From: Pelomyxa schiedti
Lineage: Eukaryota > Evosea > Pelobiontida > Pelomyxidae
Direction: 5' to 3'
NCBI GenBank assembly: GCA_020536535.1
Contig: JAHLWZ010000530.1
Location: forward strand, 62,001-126,000
Length of the DNA: 64,000 nucleotides
Made by a program: the position numbers and the translations under genes. The notes below the pieces were generated by a model that had not been told where the DNA came from, ran no database searches, and saw nothing but the letters and a program-made list of their open reading frames with translations. The first letter of the stretch is position 1. Each line of letters opens with the position of its first letter. Of this stretch, positions 25,042-36,359 are shown piece after piece.

Positions 25042-28000
25042 ATGGGCAACAACCCGAGCGGTCGTTCTCGCGACCCGAATATTGCAGAGTCGTCAGTACC
25101 CACTATACCTGTCTCAGCCGCCGTAGCCGCGGAAACTACTACACCAACAATCAGCAACAGCAACAGCAACGGCGCCAGCGCCCAGCCGCCGCAACCTCCG
25201 CCGCCACGAGATCGTCCAAGCGTCGTTGGATACGACGAGTTCCAGAGGGTGTTGCGCGACCGCGCCGCTTTCTTCACAGCTATGTCAAAGTCGGTCACCG
25301 TCGCAGAAGTGCAGAACTCGTCGGGGAGTCTCGTCGTGTCGAGGAACTTCAGGCTCGTGAGGAAAATCGCGCATGGTTGCAATGGTATCATGCGGTGCAT
25401 GGGCATGGGTTGGGCTGGGTGTTACTGACGTGCGTGAATTTTTTTTTTTTTTTATTGACAGGGATTGTGTTTGAGGTGAAGTGCATTGGGGAGGGACACC
25501 CTCAGTTGTTCAAGGAACAGTCTTATGTACTCAAGGTTCCTTTCAATTATGGTCACGCCACAGAGAGTGTTCAGAATGCCTTTGAGGTGTGCCTTTATCT
25601 CTTCTTCTTTTTTCTTAATTTGTTTCTTTTTTTATCCCCCTTCTTCCAGAATGAATACCTCATTTCATCCACATTGGTACCACACCCAAACATCAACCAA
25701 TATTTCTGTCACTTCACAGACCGTGTCCCACAAGAGTATTGTGACCACCTCCCAGAGGTGGCCAAGGAGTATGCATTTGACAAAGCAAGGAATCGCCCGC
25801 ATGCGTGCATGTGGGTTGTACTTGAGTATCACTCAGGGACGTTGGAGCAGTTTTTGAGGTGCCTCAACACCACTGCTCCCCAATCAACCGACACCATCAC
25901 CACACCATGGCCAATTGTGCACAAGTACTCCAGGGATATTTGCGCTGCTCTTGTGCATCTTTTCGAGAATCGCATAATTCACTTTGACATCAAGCTGGAC
26001 AATATTGTGATTTCCTCTGTGTGTTGTTTCTCTTTCTTTTTCTCAAACTCCACTCTTAAACAATACAGAACAAGGAGCAGGCGATTCTGATTGATCTTGG
26101 GTGTGCAATGAAATTTCCCAGGAACAACAGGCCGTTTGAGACCCAAATAGTGGCTCTCAAGGCAGCACAAGGAAACCAAAGTCACAGGGCACCTGAGATC
26201 ATCAATGTGATCGCAGAGCACACACAGAATCCAGATCGGGTTTCAATGTTTTGTTGTGACAAGGTACCTTCCTTGATCCCCCAAAAAACAATGACCAACA
26301 GTCACTCAACTCAATTCCGCTTTGTCCAAAACAGCAACCGTCATTTGAACTTGGATGCATTTTGTTTGAACTTGCAATGTGTGGAGAACATCCACTTCCA
26401 GGATTCCCTGGTGGCTATGGCCCAAGTGGTCAGATCACATTCTCATTTGAGAGTGAGGAAGAGTTCCCCATGAAACCACCAGCATTCCCAAAGGAGTTTT
26501 GCAACCTTGTCCGATCATTGTTGCAGAATAACCCCGATAAAAGGATGCCTCTGTTGAAAGCTGCAGATGTGCTGTCAAACATTGATCCCCCTGAATTCCT
26601 CCCATTTTACAATAGTGTTATCCCTCAGATAAATGATGCAGGTTTGAACACAAAACGAATACATGAAGTTTCTCAATGATAAAAACCGAACACAGGAACA
26701 CTGACAGGCAAGGCAATATGTCAGATTCTTTATGGTTCTGCACAAGATTGTGCTGACACCCTCTACATGGCTCTGGAATTGGAACCACTGTTCTCCCCTG
26801 CTTTACTGCTTTTGCGTTATCTCAATTCTTGTTCTACTATTGCGACCCCCACTCAACATTCCAGTGCTCTCGCGTCACTCACAGGAAAAACGGCCACTTT
26901 CACAGCCACAGATGTGGAATTCACAAGAGCCATCATCAACAAGAAACACAGGAACACACTCCCTGAATTGACTTTGACAGCACTCTGGACAAGGCACATC
27001 TCACATGAGGCTTGTACTGCCACTCAGTTGCTTCTAAAAAAGATCGCAGCGGTTAACCAGCAAGTTCTCTCAATCACAAGATTGGCCTCCCTTTTTTTGT
27101 GGTCTGTCATCAACACACGAAACGAGATGATGATGGAGGCACTTTCACAGTTGGATTCGGGAAAAATTGACTCTGCCCTTGACATTGTGGCCAATGCAAC
27201 CTCATTGTTTGAAGAGGAGAGGAGAAGCATTTGTATGTGAAAGTCTTCTTTTTTTTTTTTTTCCTCTCATCCATGAAACAAACAAACAAAGTGAGAACAG
27301 AATGGATGATCATGCCAGCCAACAACCAGTTTGAATACCTGCCTGGACTGTTGCTCCTTTTTATTCTATGTTTTATTGTAAATGACCATGTCACACTTGG
27401 TCAGCACATACCAGCCAGCCTTGCCCCAGCTTTTTCTCATGCAGTCTCTTCCTCATTTGTGTCAATGAGAGCCCAATTCTCGCGTGTGTTGAACAAGGGG
27501 GAGATTTGGAAAAAGAAATTCACTGCTGAGTGGTCTGAACTTGTCACAATAGCAGAAACTGCAGGCAAGCACTCACTCACTACACCTGAACAGACCCAAA
27601 GACTGTGGGCCTGCCTGCATTTTGTTGCCTTGTGGAGGACTTTGTGCACCTCCACTCAATGTGTGGCACCTCTTTGGGTTGAACTGAGTTCAATTGCAAG
27701 TACATGTGAATCCACTGTTAGCACCCCAGTGGGGCACATCCACTGGCGTGCTTCCTCCCTCACTCATCTGGGTATCTGTTACAACTTCGGTGTTGGTGGT
27801 GTTGACACGGACATTCACAAGGCAGTTTCACATTATCGGGAGGCTGCTGATGCCGGAAGTGCCATGGCAATGCTCAACCTTGCTCTGTGTTATGTGAATG
27901 GAAATGGTGTGGACAAGGACATTCACGAGGCAGTCTCACTTTATAAGAGGGCTGCTGATGCTGGTGATGCCATGGCAATGTGTGCTCTTGGTGTGCATTA

Positions 28001-29510
28001 CGAGAAAGGCAGTGGTGTTGACAAGGACATTCACAAGGCAGTCTCACTTTATCAGAGGGCTGCTGATTCTGGTGATACCATGTCAATGTTCAACCTTGCT
28101 CTGTGTTATCTGAATGGAATTGGCGTGGACAAGGACATTCACAAGGCAGTCTCCCTTTATCAGAGGGCTGCTGATGCTGGTAATGCCATGGCAATGTGCA
28201 ACCTTGGTGTGCATTATGAGAATGGCAATGGTGTTTACCAAGACATTCACAAGGCAGTTTCACTTTATCAGAGAGCTGCTGATGCTGGAAGTGCCCATGC
28301 AATGCACAACCTTGGTGTGTGTTATGTGAATGGAACTGGTGTTGACAAGGATACTCACAAGGCGGTCTCACTTTATAAGAGGGCTGCTGATGCTGGTGAT
28401 GTTATGGCAATGTGCAACCTTGGTGTGCATTATGAGAACGGCAATGGTGTTGACAAGGACATTCACAAGGCAGTCTCACTTTATCAGAGGGCTGCTGATG
28501 CTTGTGATGCCCATGCAATTTGTGCCCTTGGTGTGCATTATGAGAACGGCAATGGTGTTGACAAGGACATTCACAAGGCAGTCTCCCTTTATCAGAGAGC
28601 TGCTGATGCGGGTAATGCCAATGCAATGTTCAACCTTGGTGTGTGTTATCTGAATGGAACTGGTGTTTACCAAGACATTCGCAAGGCAGTCTCCCTTTAT
28701 CAGAGGGCTTCTGATGCCGGAAATGCCAATGCAATGTACAACCTTGGTTTGTGTTATGTGAATGGAACTGGTGTTTACAAAGACATTCGCAAGGCAGTTT
28801 TTCTTTATCAGAGGGCCGCTGATGCTGGAAATGCCATGGCAATGCTCAACCTTGGTGTGTGTTATCTGAATGGAAATGGTGTGGAGAAGGACATTCACAA
28901 GGCGGTCGCACTTTATCAGAGAGCTGCTGATGCTGGTGATGCCATGGCGATGCTCAACCTTGGTGTGCATTATGAGAACGGAAATGGTGTTGACAAGGAC
29001 ATTCACAAGGCAGTCTCCCTTTATCAGAGGGCTGCTGATGCTGGTGATGCCCATGCAATGCACAACCTTGGTCTGTGTTATGACAACGGAAATGGTGTTG
29101 ACAAAGACATTCACAAGGCAGTCTCACTTTATCAGAGGGCTGCTGATGCTGGAAGTGCTGATTCAATGTGCGCCCTTGGTGTGTGTTATGTGAATGGCAA
29201 TGGTGTTGACAAGGACATTCACAAGGCAGTTTCACTTTATCAGAGGGCCGCTGATGCTGGAAGTGCCCACGCAATTCTAAACCTTGGGGTGTGTCATGAG
29301 AATGGAACTGGTGTTGACAAGGACATTCACAAGGCAGTCTCACTTTATAAGAGGGCTGCTGATGCTGGAAGTGCCAAAGCAATGTTCAACCTTGGTCTGT
29401 GTTATAGGAATGGAATTGGAGTTGACAAGGATATTCAGAGGGCTAAGTTACTACTTGAGAGAGCAGCACAGCTGGGTGATGCTAGAGCAACGCTTTCAGG
29501 GTCTGTGTAA
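25042..29510 (+). CDS. Myristoylatable kinase-like domain fused to Sel1 repeats
   Basis: The chosen ATG (25042) opens MGNNPSGR, a good N-myristoylation signal (Gly2, Ser6), followed by a Ser/Pro/Gln-rich leader. The kinase-like domain is split by several introns: HGCNGIVFEV glycine loop, VLKV lysine, HFDIKLDN catalytic loop, LIDLGCAM metal motif and FELGCILFELA. Arg of HRD is Phe and DFG is DLG; the Lys, both Asp and the Asn are kept, so it may be an atypical but active kinase. A helical linker follows, including a hydrophobic LPGLLLLFILCFIV stretch, then 16 Sel1-like repeats of 36 residues to near the end. The intron at about 26641-26692 is needed to avoid an apparent stop. Probable role: membrane-tethered signalling scaffold. 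Confidence 0.85.
27765..29490 (+). repeat. Tandem 108-bp Sel1 repeat array (16 units)
   Basis: Sixteen consecutive 108-bp units encode the 36-residue motif A-x-A-M-x-N-L-G-V-x-Y-x-N-G-x-G-V-x-K-D-I-H-K-A-V-S-L-Y. Most units differ at only a few positions, at DNA as well as protein level. The strong DNA similarity points to recent expansion or gene conversion and may collapse in short-read assemblies. It also creates long antisense open frames that are not genes. Confidence 0.9.
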
Positions 29511-29740
29511 GCCTGGCTCATCAACCTTGGAGTTTTGGCCTCTTGCTGTGCCCACCATCCTATTGAATCACTACAACCACAAATGTCATATTAACCTCTG
29601 CCCTCTTTGGACTTTAGCATTGGAACACTTTTTTGATGACACCATTGGTGACAGTCTCCTTGATGCCCTTGTTTAGTGCCTAAGGGAAAAATTTCTTTTT
29701 TCGATTTTAAAAATCTCAGTCATTTGATTATGTGCTAGTA
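29511..29740. other. Convergent intergenic region
   Basis: About 230 nt between the stop of the kinase-Sel1 gene and the stop of TFIIE-alpha. The first part keeps open frames but shows no family likeness. It should contain both 3' untranslated regions. Confidence 0.5.
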
Positions 29741-31734
29741 TCAATCATCGTAGCCAATTAAGGCTAGGTAGTGAGACCCATAAGCGTTGTATTCCTCCAC
29801 TGTCATCAGTTCCTTATCAGCCTCAGTTACTTCAGAGAACAACTTTGGCCGGCCTTGTACAGTCACAACAAACTGGTCCTGGCTCTCCATATTCACAGCC
29901 TGGTCATCACTCATTGCTGTTGATTTGGGGTCCTGTTGGAGGTGCGGGGGAGTCATTTGCTGCTTCTGCGGGGCCGTGGGAACCTCCGCAAGAGACAGCT
30001 GCTCAGAGTCCGAGAGTGTCACCCATTTCCCCGAAGGTAGGCTTGTTCTGGAGCGAGGCTGCGGCATTGGTGGTGCAACGGGAAGGTTCAAGTTCAGTGC
30101 GGGTGCTTCCGGAGTTGGGGAGGTGGTTCTTGTTGGGGAGTTGCTCTGTGGGTAATTCTGCTGTTGGAGGGGCCCTTTGGAGGGTAGTGTTGTGGTGCTG
30201 TTGTTCTTGTTGTTGCCGCTCCCCAGCATCAGGCTGGAGTCTCTCGACTCGAGCCATGGAACGGCTATTTTTTTGCGTGGGGGCTGGCTTTGGGGTTTTT
30301 CGGCATCATCATCCACAAATTCCACTAGGAAATCAACTTGTACAGAGGAGCCGCTTTTCGCTTTTGCCAAAAGTGTCATGTTGTAAGAGTGTGATGATGT
30401 TCCGTGAATTGAGGGTGTTGTGGGTTGTTGTACAGTGTTGGTAGACCGAGAGTGAGTCAGAGCTTGTAAATGCTCTTGTGTAGGTAAATCAAATCTGCAA
30501 AACAACGATAATAAGTGAACTTCCAAAAAAAAAAAGTGTAACAACTTTGGGATTGAAGTCAGGGCAGATACGGGAGTAGAATCAGAAACTCTTAAGAAGT
30601 CTGAGGCTTCTTTTACAAGGTCAATTACAGGTCTTATCTGTTGCCCGATTTGTTGTTGTCTTTTTTGAAGTTCAGAATCCACGTTCTTCTTCGTTTCAAC
30701 AAGAGGAGCCGCACAATGCTCACAAACTATTTGCTTGGTAGGGGAAATGCAACGAGCAAGGTCTGCTTCTGTGTATCCTCTACCACACCCAGGGCGGGGG
30801 CATAAAAAGGCGTACTCTTTCACTGTCCCACCACTTGAAGATGCTGCCGTCATGAGTAAATGTACACGAAGCATAAGTGCATAAATTGCACGCCTGTAGT
30901 CCACATACCAAAGCCTTTTTGTTCTTGGCTGGGGTTTGTGAGGCTGCTCCACTGGTGGTGGAGCTGGAGTAGAAGCTGGTGTTGGGGTTGGTGACGGCAG
31001 TCCAGAAGGTGTTGTAGTTTGAGTTTCATGTTTTGCAGTCTCCATATGTCGGTGTTGGTCAGAAACAAGGTGTGCGTTATGCAGCTCAGTCAAGGTTTTC
31101 AACACTTGTTTTGTTTGAAGGCAAAGAATTGCTGCTAGCTCACTTTCTGAAAGTAACAACTAAGGGGGTTGTACTTGTCAAAAATACACCACTAAACATT
31201 AAAGTAGAAGGAAAAGAAGAAGTACGGTGAAGAGGTGAACACCCCAAATCCCAAATAAATTAAGGAATAAAACAACAAACAAACCTTATGCCGCAAAAGT
31301 GCATCCAGAACCACTACATGTTCCGGTCTGGTTATGTGTACAAAGAGTAAACACAAAGAACCATAGGTGAAAAGGAAAAAGAAACAAAACACAAAAAAAA
31401 CAAACAAAAAAAAAAAAAAAAAACCAGGCAAACGACAGCCATACTTATAGAAACAACGAACTACAATGCGCAGCAGGTCGTCCAGCGCGTCGGCGCCAGT
31501 TCGCGCGACAACGCCGCCGTTCGACGCGGGCACAGAGGCACTTGCGAGCACAGGCGCGGGCACGGACGCAGGCGCGAGCGCGAGCACGGGCGCGGGAGCG
31601 GGCGGGGCGGTGCCGGTCCCGGTGGCCGACGTGGTCGCCGCGCCCGGCACAACTTGCTGGCCAGATCTGCTCGCCATCGGCATCGGCACGCGCGACGCTG
31701 CGCCGCTCAACGACGTCGGGGGACCCAAGTTCAT
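29741..31734 (-). CDS. GTF2E1: Transcription initiation factor TFIIE subunit alpha
   Basis: ATG at 31734. The leader is Ala/Pro-rich and GC-rich, then LDDLLRIVVRCFY, an intron with a long T-tract, RPEHVVVLDALLRHK, another intron, and LLSESELAAILCLQTKQVLKTLTEL. Together these form the TFIIE-alpha winged helix. After a Pro/Thr linker come RRAIYALMLRVHLL and a zinc ribbon YAFLCPRPGCGRGYTEAD ... VCEHCAAPL, with the first cysteine pair spaced by four residues. A coiled segment and a Ser/Pro-rich, then acidic, tail end the protein, as in TFIIE-alpha. It works in the nucleus with TFIIE-beta to recruit and regulate TFIIH at RNA polymerase II promoters. It is divergent from the gene at 31889 with only 154 nt between the two starts. 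Confidence 0.9.
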
Positions 31735-31888
31735 GCCTGCCCCTGTCTGATTAGGCGCCTTGGTTTGTTATTGCGACTGAGGAAGTCAACTGGAAATGAG
31801 AGAAAACACAAGAAAAACCACAAAACAGCGGAATCGGTTTTTTTTTTTTTGGTGCACTTTCGCACAACGAGCAGGCATTCCCCCATCG

Positions 31889-33378
31889 ATGTCGGCGTCC
31901 AATTCGGTAGCGGGGGTACCGTCGTCTTCTGCCACAACTCCAGCTTCGACAACATCAGCACCAACCAAAGAGGGCGACTACAACCTCCGCCGTCGTGCGT
32001 CGACCCAAAGCGGAAGCACCAGCAAAAGCAGCGGGAAAGGCAAAGGCAAAAGCAAGGCGGCGGACAGCGACGGCGACGACGACTACGACGGCGCCGAGGA
32101 GCGGCGGAAGGAAGTTGTGGGATGTGCCGAAACCGCGGCCAGCAAGCCACGCAGGCGCCGCCACCGTGACCGGTCCCCGTCGCCGTCGTCGTCTTCCGAG
32201 TCGCCCAGCCACGAGGCCACGCCGTTGCTGCAGGCGTCGAGCAACTCCAAGTTGAAGGGACGAGGCCCAAAGGACGCCGCCGTCGCCACGATGGAGCCGG
32301 CGTCTCGGGGGCCGACCCATAATCCAGGCTCAGCTGCTACCGCCTCCGCCTCAGCCGCCGCTTCCTCGTCGCCTTCCGAGACACTTTGTGTGGGTACAAC
32401 CGCAACCGGCGGCAGCAGCAACGGCACTTATGGGTCCGGTGGATCGGGCAGGGAACAGTCCTTCTCATTTATCACAATTGACAGACGAGAAGACTTGTTG
32501 ACTGCCGGATCACAGATACAACTGGGGTTGCTGGCAGGGTCCCTGTCTGATATTAATACCGCAGAGAATCTCACGCCGAGCGATGGCTCCAAATCCGGCG
32601 AAAAGACTGACTCGCCTGGCGCGAATGTGTGCGGACTGTGGCAGGTTTACCTGAGGCCAATTGTGACACCAATTGCTAGCCCCAATTCAGTTACTGCTGC
32701 CTCTGGTAGTAGCGGCGGTTCAAATTCCCAAATCCAACTTTTGCCAATTTCTGGGGGAGCTCCGGCAGTTTCTGATGTGTCTTTGAGGTCTGCTGGTGGT
32801 TCTGAGGTCGGCGATGGAGCAACAGCTATTGAAACAGATGACACTCTAGAAGTTATTGGGAAGGTTGCTGGATTGCCTACAACAACCGTAAAGAGTGGGA
32901 CAATGTTTGATCTATTGTGTTGTTGCTCAAAGGCTATGTACACTGAGGCAGAAATGTGCTCAGCTGGTGCTACTTCTGGCCCTGAAAATGAAACTATTAC
33001 TCTCAAGTTTTCAATGTCTGAGTCATGGACTTTCTGCCTTGGATTTTACATGGTTCCTCCAACCGACTGCTCTTCTTAAATAACAACAACTAGGCTGGTG
33101 ACTCTGTTAAATTTGCTGGTGGCGCTGCCATTGAATCACCTGAATCTGATATCAGAGTCCACATCCACCAAGCAACTAAACAGGGAGTTACTGTATCTTT
33201 CGAGTCAGCACTGTTCCCTGGAACCTGGGTGGCGACTCCGGCTCTGCCATTAGACACAACCGAGATTCGAACAGTCGCTCCACTGGAGACAACACGTGAT
33301 CTGTCAAACAGAGCTTTATTTTGTACACTTCTGGCAGGACTCCGATTCCTATCTAATTTACCTAGGCATTTCACATAG
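31889..33378 (+). CDS. Unrecognised protein with disordered basic/acidic leader
   Basis: ATG at 31889 (MSASNSVAGVPSS). The first 200 residues are low complexity: Lys/Gly runs, an acidic DSDGDDDYDG patch, an Arg/Ser-rich segment and Ala/Ser runs, encoded by very GC-rich DNA. The C-terminal 270 residues are beta-rich (FSFITIDRREDLL, LWQVYLRPIV, TITLKFSMSESWTF). One intron, 33052-33093, is needed to continue into AGDSVKFAGGAAIE; translation then ends HFT-stop at 33376. No family recognised. The next gene's ATG follows after 20 nt. A longer intron from GTACAC (about 33319) to an AG just before 33395 could instead fuse this protein to the next one. Confidence 0.55.
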
Positions 33379-33398
33379 TGTAAATCGACAGAGTATTC

Positions 33399-36291
33399 AT
33401 GAAGAGTGTCAGACGTCCCTTCACAATATCAAACAGTGGCTTATTCCAGGTTTGACTGTGTGAAATTCAATTTTTTGCTCGCTAAGACACCTCAAACAAT
33501 AACGACAACAGCTTTACAGTTGGCAAATATTCCACCAGAAAAAAGTGTGATATTAAACGCACTTACTCATATTGATTTACATAAATGGAATTTGCCTCTG
33601 GACTCTGTTCTTGTTCTCCCACGGCATCTAAAAAATACCAGGATTTTCATGTTCGAAAGTTACCTATTTTCCACTAGCAACTCAACTCCAGGGAAACACG
33701 GCTCTTTCTTTGGGGACTAGAGTACTTGGATGTACGGCCTGGTCAGGATCTTCTGCAAGTCAACGTTTCAATCGGAAAAATTGCACAAATACTCTGCTAT
33801 TTACTTCGAGATAGTAGAGATGAATTTAGTTTTACTGGCTGGGATATTGATCCAACCCTTCACCATTGGCTAAAGTAATTCCTTGTAACTTTCATTCGAG
33901 CACTGGGGAGTTCAGGCACCGTTAATCTCATTTTCCTATATAGGTTCATCTTCCGACACCGATTCAGTGAAGCCCACAAGATATCTGTGGCAGTACAAAA
34001 TTGCTTCACCTTTCCCGCAATATATAAGGGGAAATTCGACCGAATTATGTTGTGTGGCAAGGCTCCACAAACCAGATATTATCAAATGTGTTCACTACTG
34101 AAGCCTGGAGGAATTCTTGTGGTTGGGACTAGAAGGTACCAAATGCCGATTGATAAACGGCTTTTAAGGGTTGCTTTGAGACTCTTGCTGGTGGCAGGCT
34201 GTTTCAAGTGCGAAAGGCACTCGATGGTACCTTATCCCGAGTTGTAATCACCGTTTTTCATGGTTTGGACAAACTCTGTGTTTCCCATTTGATAGTTTCC
34301 ACTCAGGTATCCAAGCAGCTGAACTTCCCAATTTATTGGCTCCTCCTGTCATCTCAGAAATGCATGACAGGGTAACGAGACTCGTTTTCTCATTCAGTTT
34401 AATAGTTTTCAGGTTACACATTTCCATGGTGATCTAGATGATGAAGAAGGTAAATTGTGAGGCTTTCAAAATAAGCCAACTTTTTTTTTCTTACAGAGTT
34501 ACGACAGTGGCTGGTTTATTTTGGAGATGCCTATAATATGAACCTCAGCAAGTATGCTCCAGTCATACTCAACTCTGGGTACCCGCTCCCACTTATCAGA
34601 GAGGGTACACCTGACAGCCTGAGAGATCTCAATCAATGACATTTTCAAAATAGGTGGGGTATCGTTTGAAGATTTATCACAACTTGGAATTCCAACAGCA
34701 GACGCAACTGGCCTTGCATTTGCTATCACAAAATATTCGAAGTTCATGGAAGAGAAAACGGAAGCTGCAGCTCGCGAGACCAAACGTGTGTTCCACGCAC
34801 TATAGGATAACCCTTAAAAAAGAACAAAAGGAAAAGTACAGCACATCGATATTTCTGTGATCAGAGTGCATGTAGATCTCCTTCGAGTTGATGCCGTTTT
34901 ATCTGAGTTTGAGATCTTACTTGAATTAACTCTACATTATCATGATTACATCCAATGGCGATCTTTGGCGGTGATCATCTTTTAGACTTGTACTTGTGTA
35001 ATATGACAACAGGCAAAGAAAGTTTTTGGTACAGTAGAACAACCTATAAGTGTAGAAGAACTTTCTATTGCCCCACTATTGGCCTTCCCGAACGCCAAAA
35101 GCCCTGTTACCCTCATTTCTGAGGTTTAAATTTTAGTCTCCTTCTGTTTCTTGACGGCACTAGAGTGCCTGCATTGTGCCACAGACAGGAATGGTCAACC
35201 ATTCATTCGTTTTTTCTGGAGTTTTCCTCGAAATAATGGAGCTGCAAAGATTTCCATTTGATCGACAGGTGAAACTTCTCATTTAGAAAGCAAGCTAAAA
35301 ACCATTCCAATAGGTTCTACATGCAGAGTTCAAGCATGACCAAAAGCATCAACAAAACATCAGCATTTCCTGGAAAGAGCCTGACACCCCGTATTTTTCA
35401 AATCCTCCCCTTTTTCCGCTCTCAGCTAAGGCAGGAATCCTGATAACTTCACACTTGTCTCACATGATCGCGAGTGGAAGGAGGCCAACGTTGTCTCAGT
35501 GGCCTATCCACGAGGATCAGATTCCAAGTTGGTTTGTTCCCACTACTGTTTTCTGATCCTCTCTTTACCGTCTCGAAGGTCATCTCTGGAAGAGTTGAAA
35601 GTAATTTTATTTTCCCTAGTTTTTTTTACATTTATCACTGTCAGGATATTCCTCGTACTTCATGTGGAATGTTGTATTCGTGGTATGAAAACACAGATTG
35701 ACAAGGACCTTGTAACATACGTTCACAGATGTGGCTAATTGTTTCAATGTCGTTTATGACATGGGCTCTCCCCCCAGAAGAAGGAGGAGATAGACTCAGC
35801 TTGAATCTGACATTACTTCTCACATCAGTTGCCTACAAAGTAACCTTCCTTCTATTCCCATACTCCGGGACCCCGATGTAACCCGGCATGATAGTATGTC
35901 ATTGCCGGCTACCTCCCCAGGACTGCATACCTCACAATACTTGACCTCTATGTGTTGTCCTCATTCGTTCTTCTGGTCGTTGTGATTGTTGAGAACGCAG
36001 GTGCCGCGATGTGTTCCTCCCCAGCAAACAGAAATCTTGACAAAATATCTGCTATAGTCCTTGTTCCTGTATGGTTCTCCCCTTTTCTAACACAAAATGA
36101 ATTCAAAAACCAAGGTCTGGCTGATTATCAACCTCATAATGACCTTTGGCTGTATTTTTGGGATTTTCCGGCTGAACTGGGACGTTGTTGATGCCGAACA
36201 AATCGTCATCAGTGACAAGGACCGGAAGAGACACAAGAAATTCCAGGGGTTCTTGTCCCGGGGCGTTCTACATCAATCGCAAGACATTTGA
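33399..36291 (+). CDS. PCMT-like / SAM domain / pentameric ligand-gated ion channel fusion
   Basis: Spliced by hand from ATG 33399 (MKSVRRPFTISNSGLFQ). First domain: isoaspartyl-methyltransferase-like, with ILNALTHIDLHKWNLP, LEYLDVRPGQDLLQV, GKFDRIMLCG and LKPGGILVGCFETLAGGRLFQV; the SAM-binding glycines of motif I are lost (QVNVSIGKIAQI). Second: a sterile-alpha-motif-like domain, ELRQWLVYFGDA through VSFEDLSQLGIPTADATG, about 34500-34780. Third: a channel whose ligand-binding domain (VDLLRVDAVLSEFE, MELQRFPFDRQ) and four membrane helices are complete. The junction is a 75-nt intron, 34790-34864 (exon ends CGTGT|GTTCC; next exon A GTG CAT). If that intron is retained, translation stops at TAG 34803. 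No ATG lies between 34805 and 34865, so a separate channel start there is excluded. No signal peptide is visible. Confidence 0.65.
34865..36291 (+). other. Pentameric ligand-gated ion channel module (Cys-less)
   Basis: About ten exons with introns of 40-57 nt. The ligand-binding domain contains the family hallmark RFPFDRQ, but no cysteines at the Cys-loop positions, as in bacterial GLIC/ELIC-type channels. Membrane helices: M1 YFMWNVVFMWLIVSMSF ending in WALPPEE; M2 GDRLSLNLTLLLTSVAYK, the pore helix; M3 YLTILDLYVLSSFVLLVVV; M4 VWLIINLIMTFGCIFGIF; then a short charged tail. The M1-Pro-Pro-M2 region and the D-R-L-S-x-x-L-T-L-L-L-T-x-V-A pattern are diagnostic. Five such subunits form a ligand-opened pore. 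Ion selectivity cannot be read with confidence. Confidence 0.85.
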
Positions 36292-36359
36292 AAAAGTGGG
36301 AATAGGAAAAACTGTGAAATTCCTTTTACTTTATTGTTATTGGGTCTTTTTGTATGTGT

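Noticed and set aside
28476-29114. Long antisense open frame in the Sel1 array
   Set aside because: It is created by the repeated 108-bp unit on the other strand; its protein is a monotonous repeat with no family likeness.
33600-33682. Frameshift or premature stop in the PCMT-like domain
   Set aside because: A single intron with GT at about 33611 and AG at about 33679 gives a clean in-phase join, so a pseudogene is not needed; the finding notes the remaining doubt.
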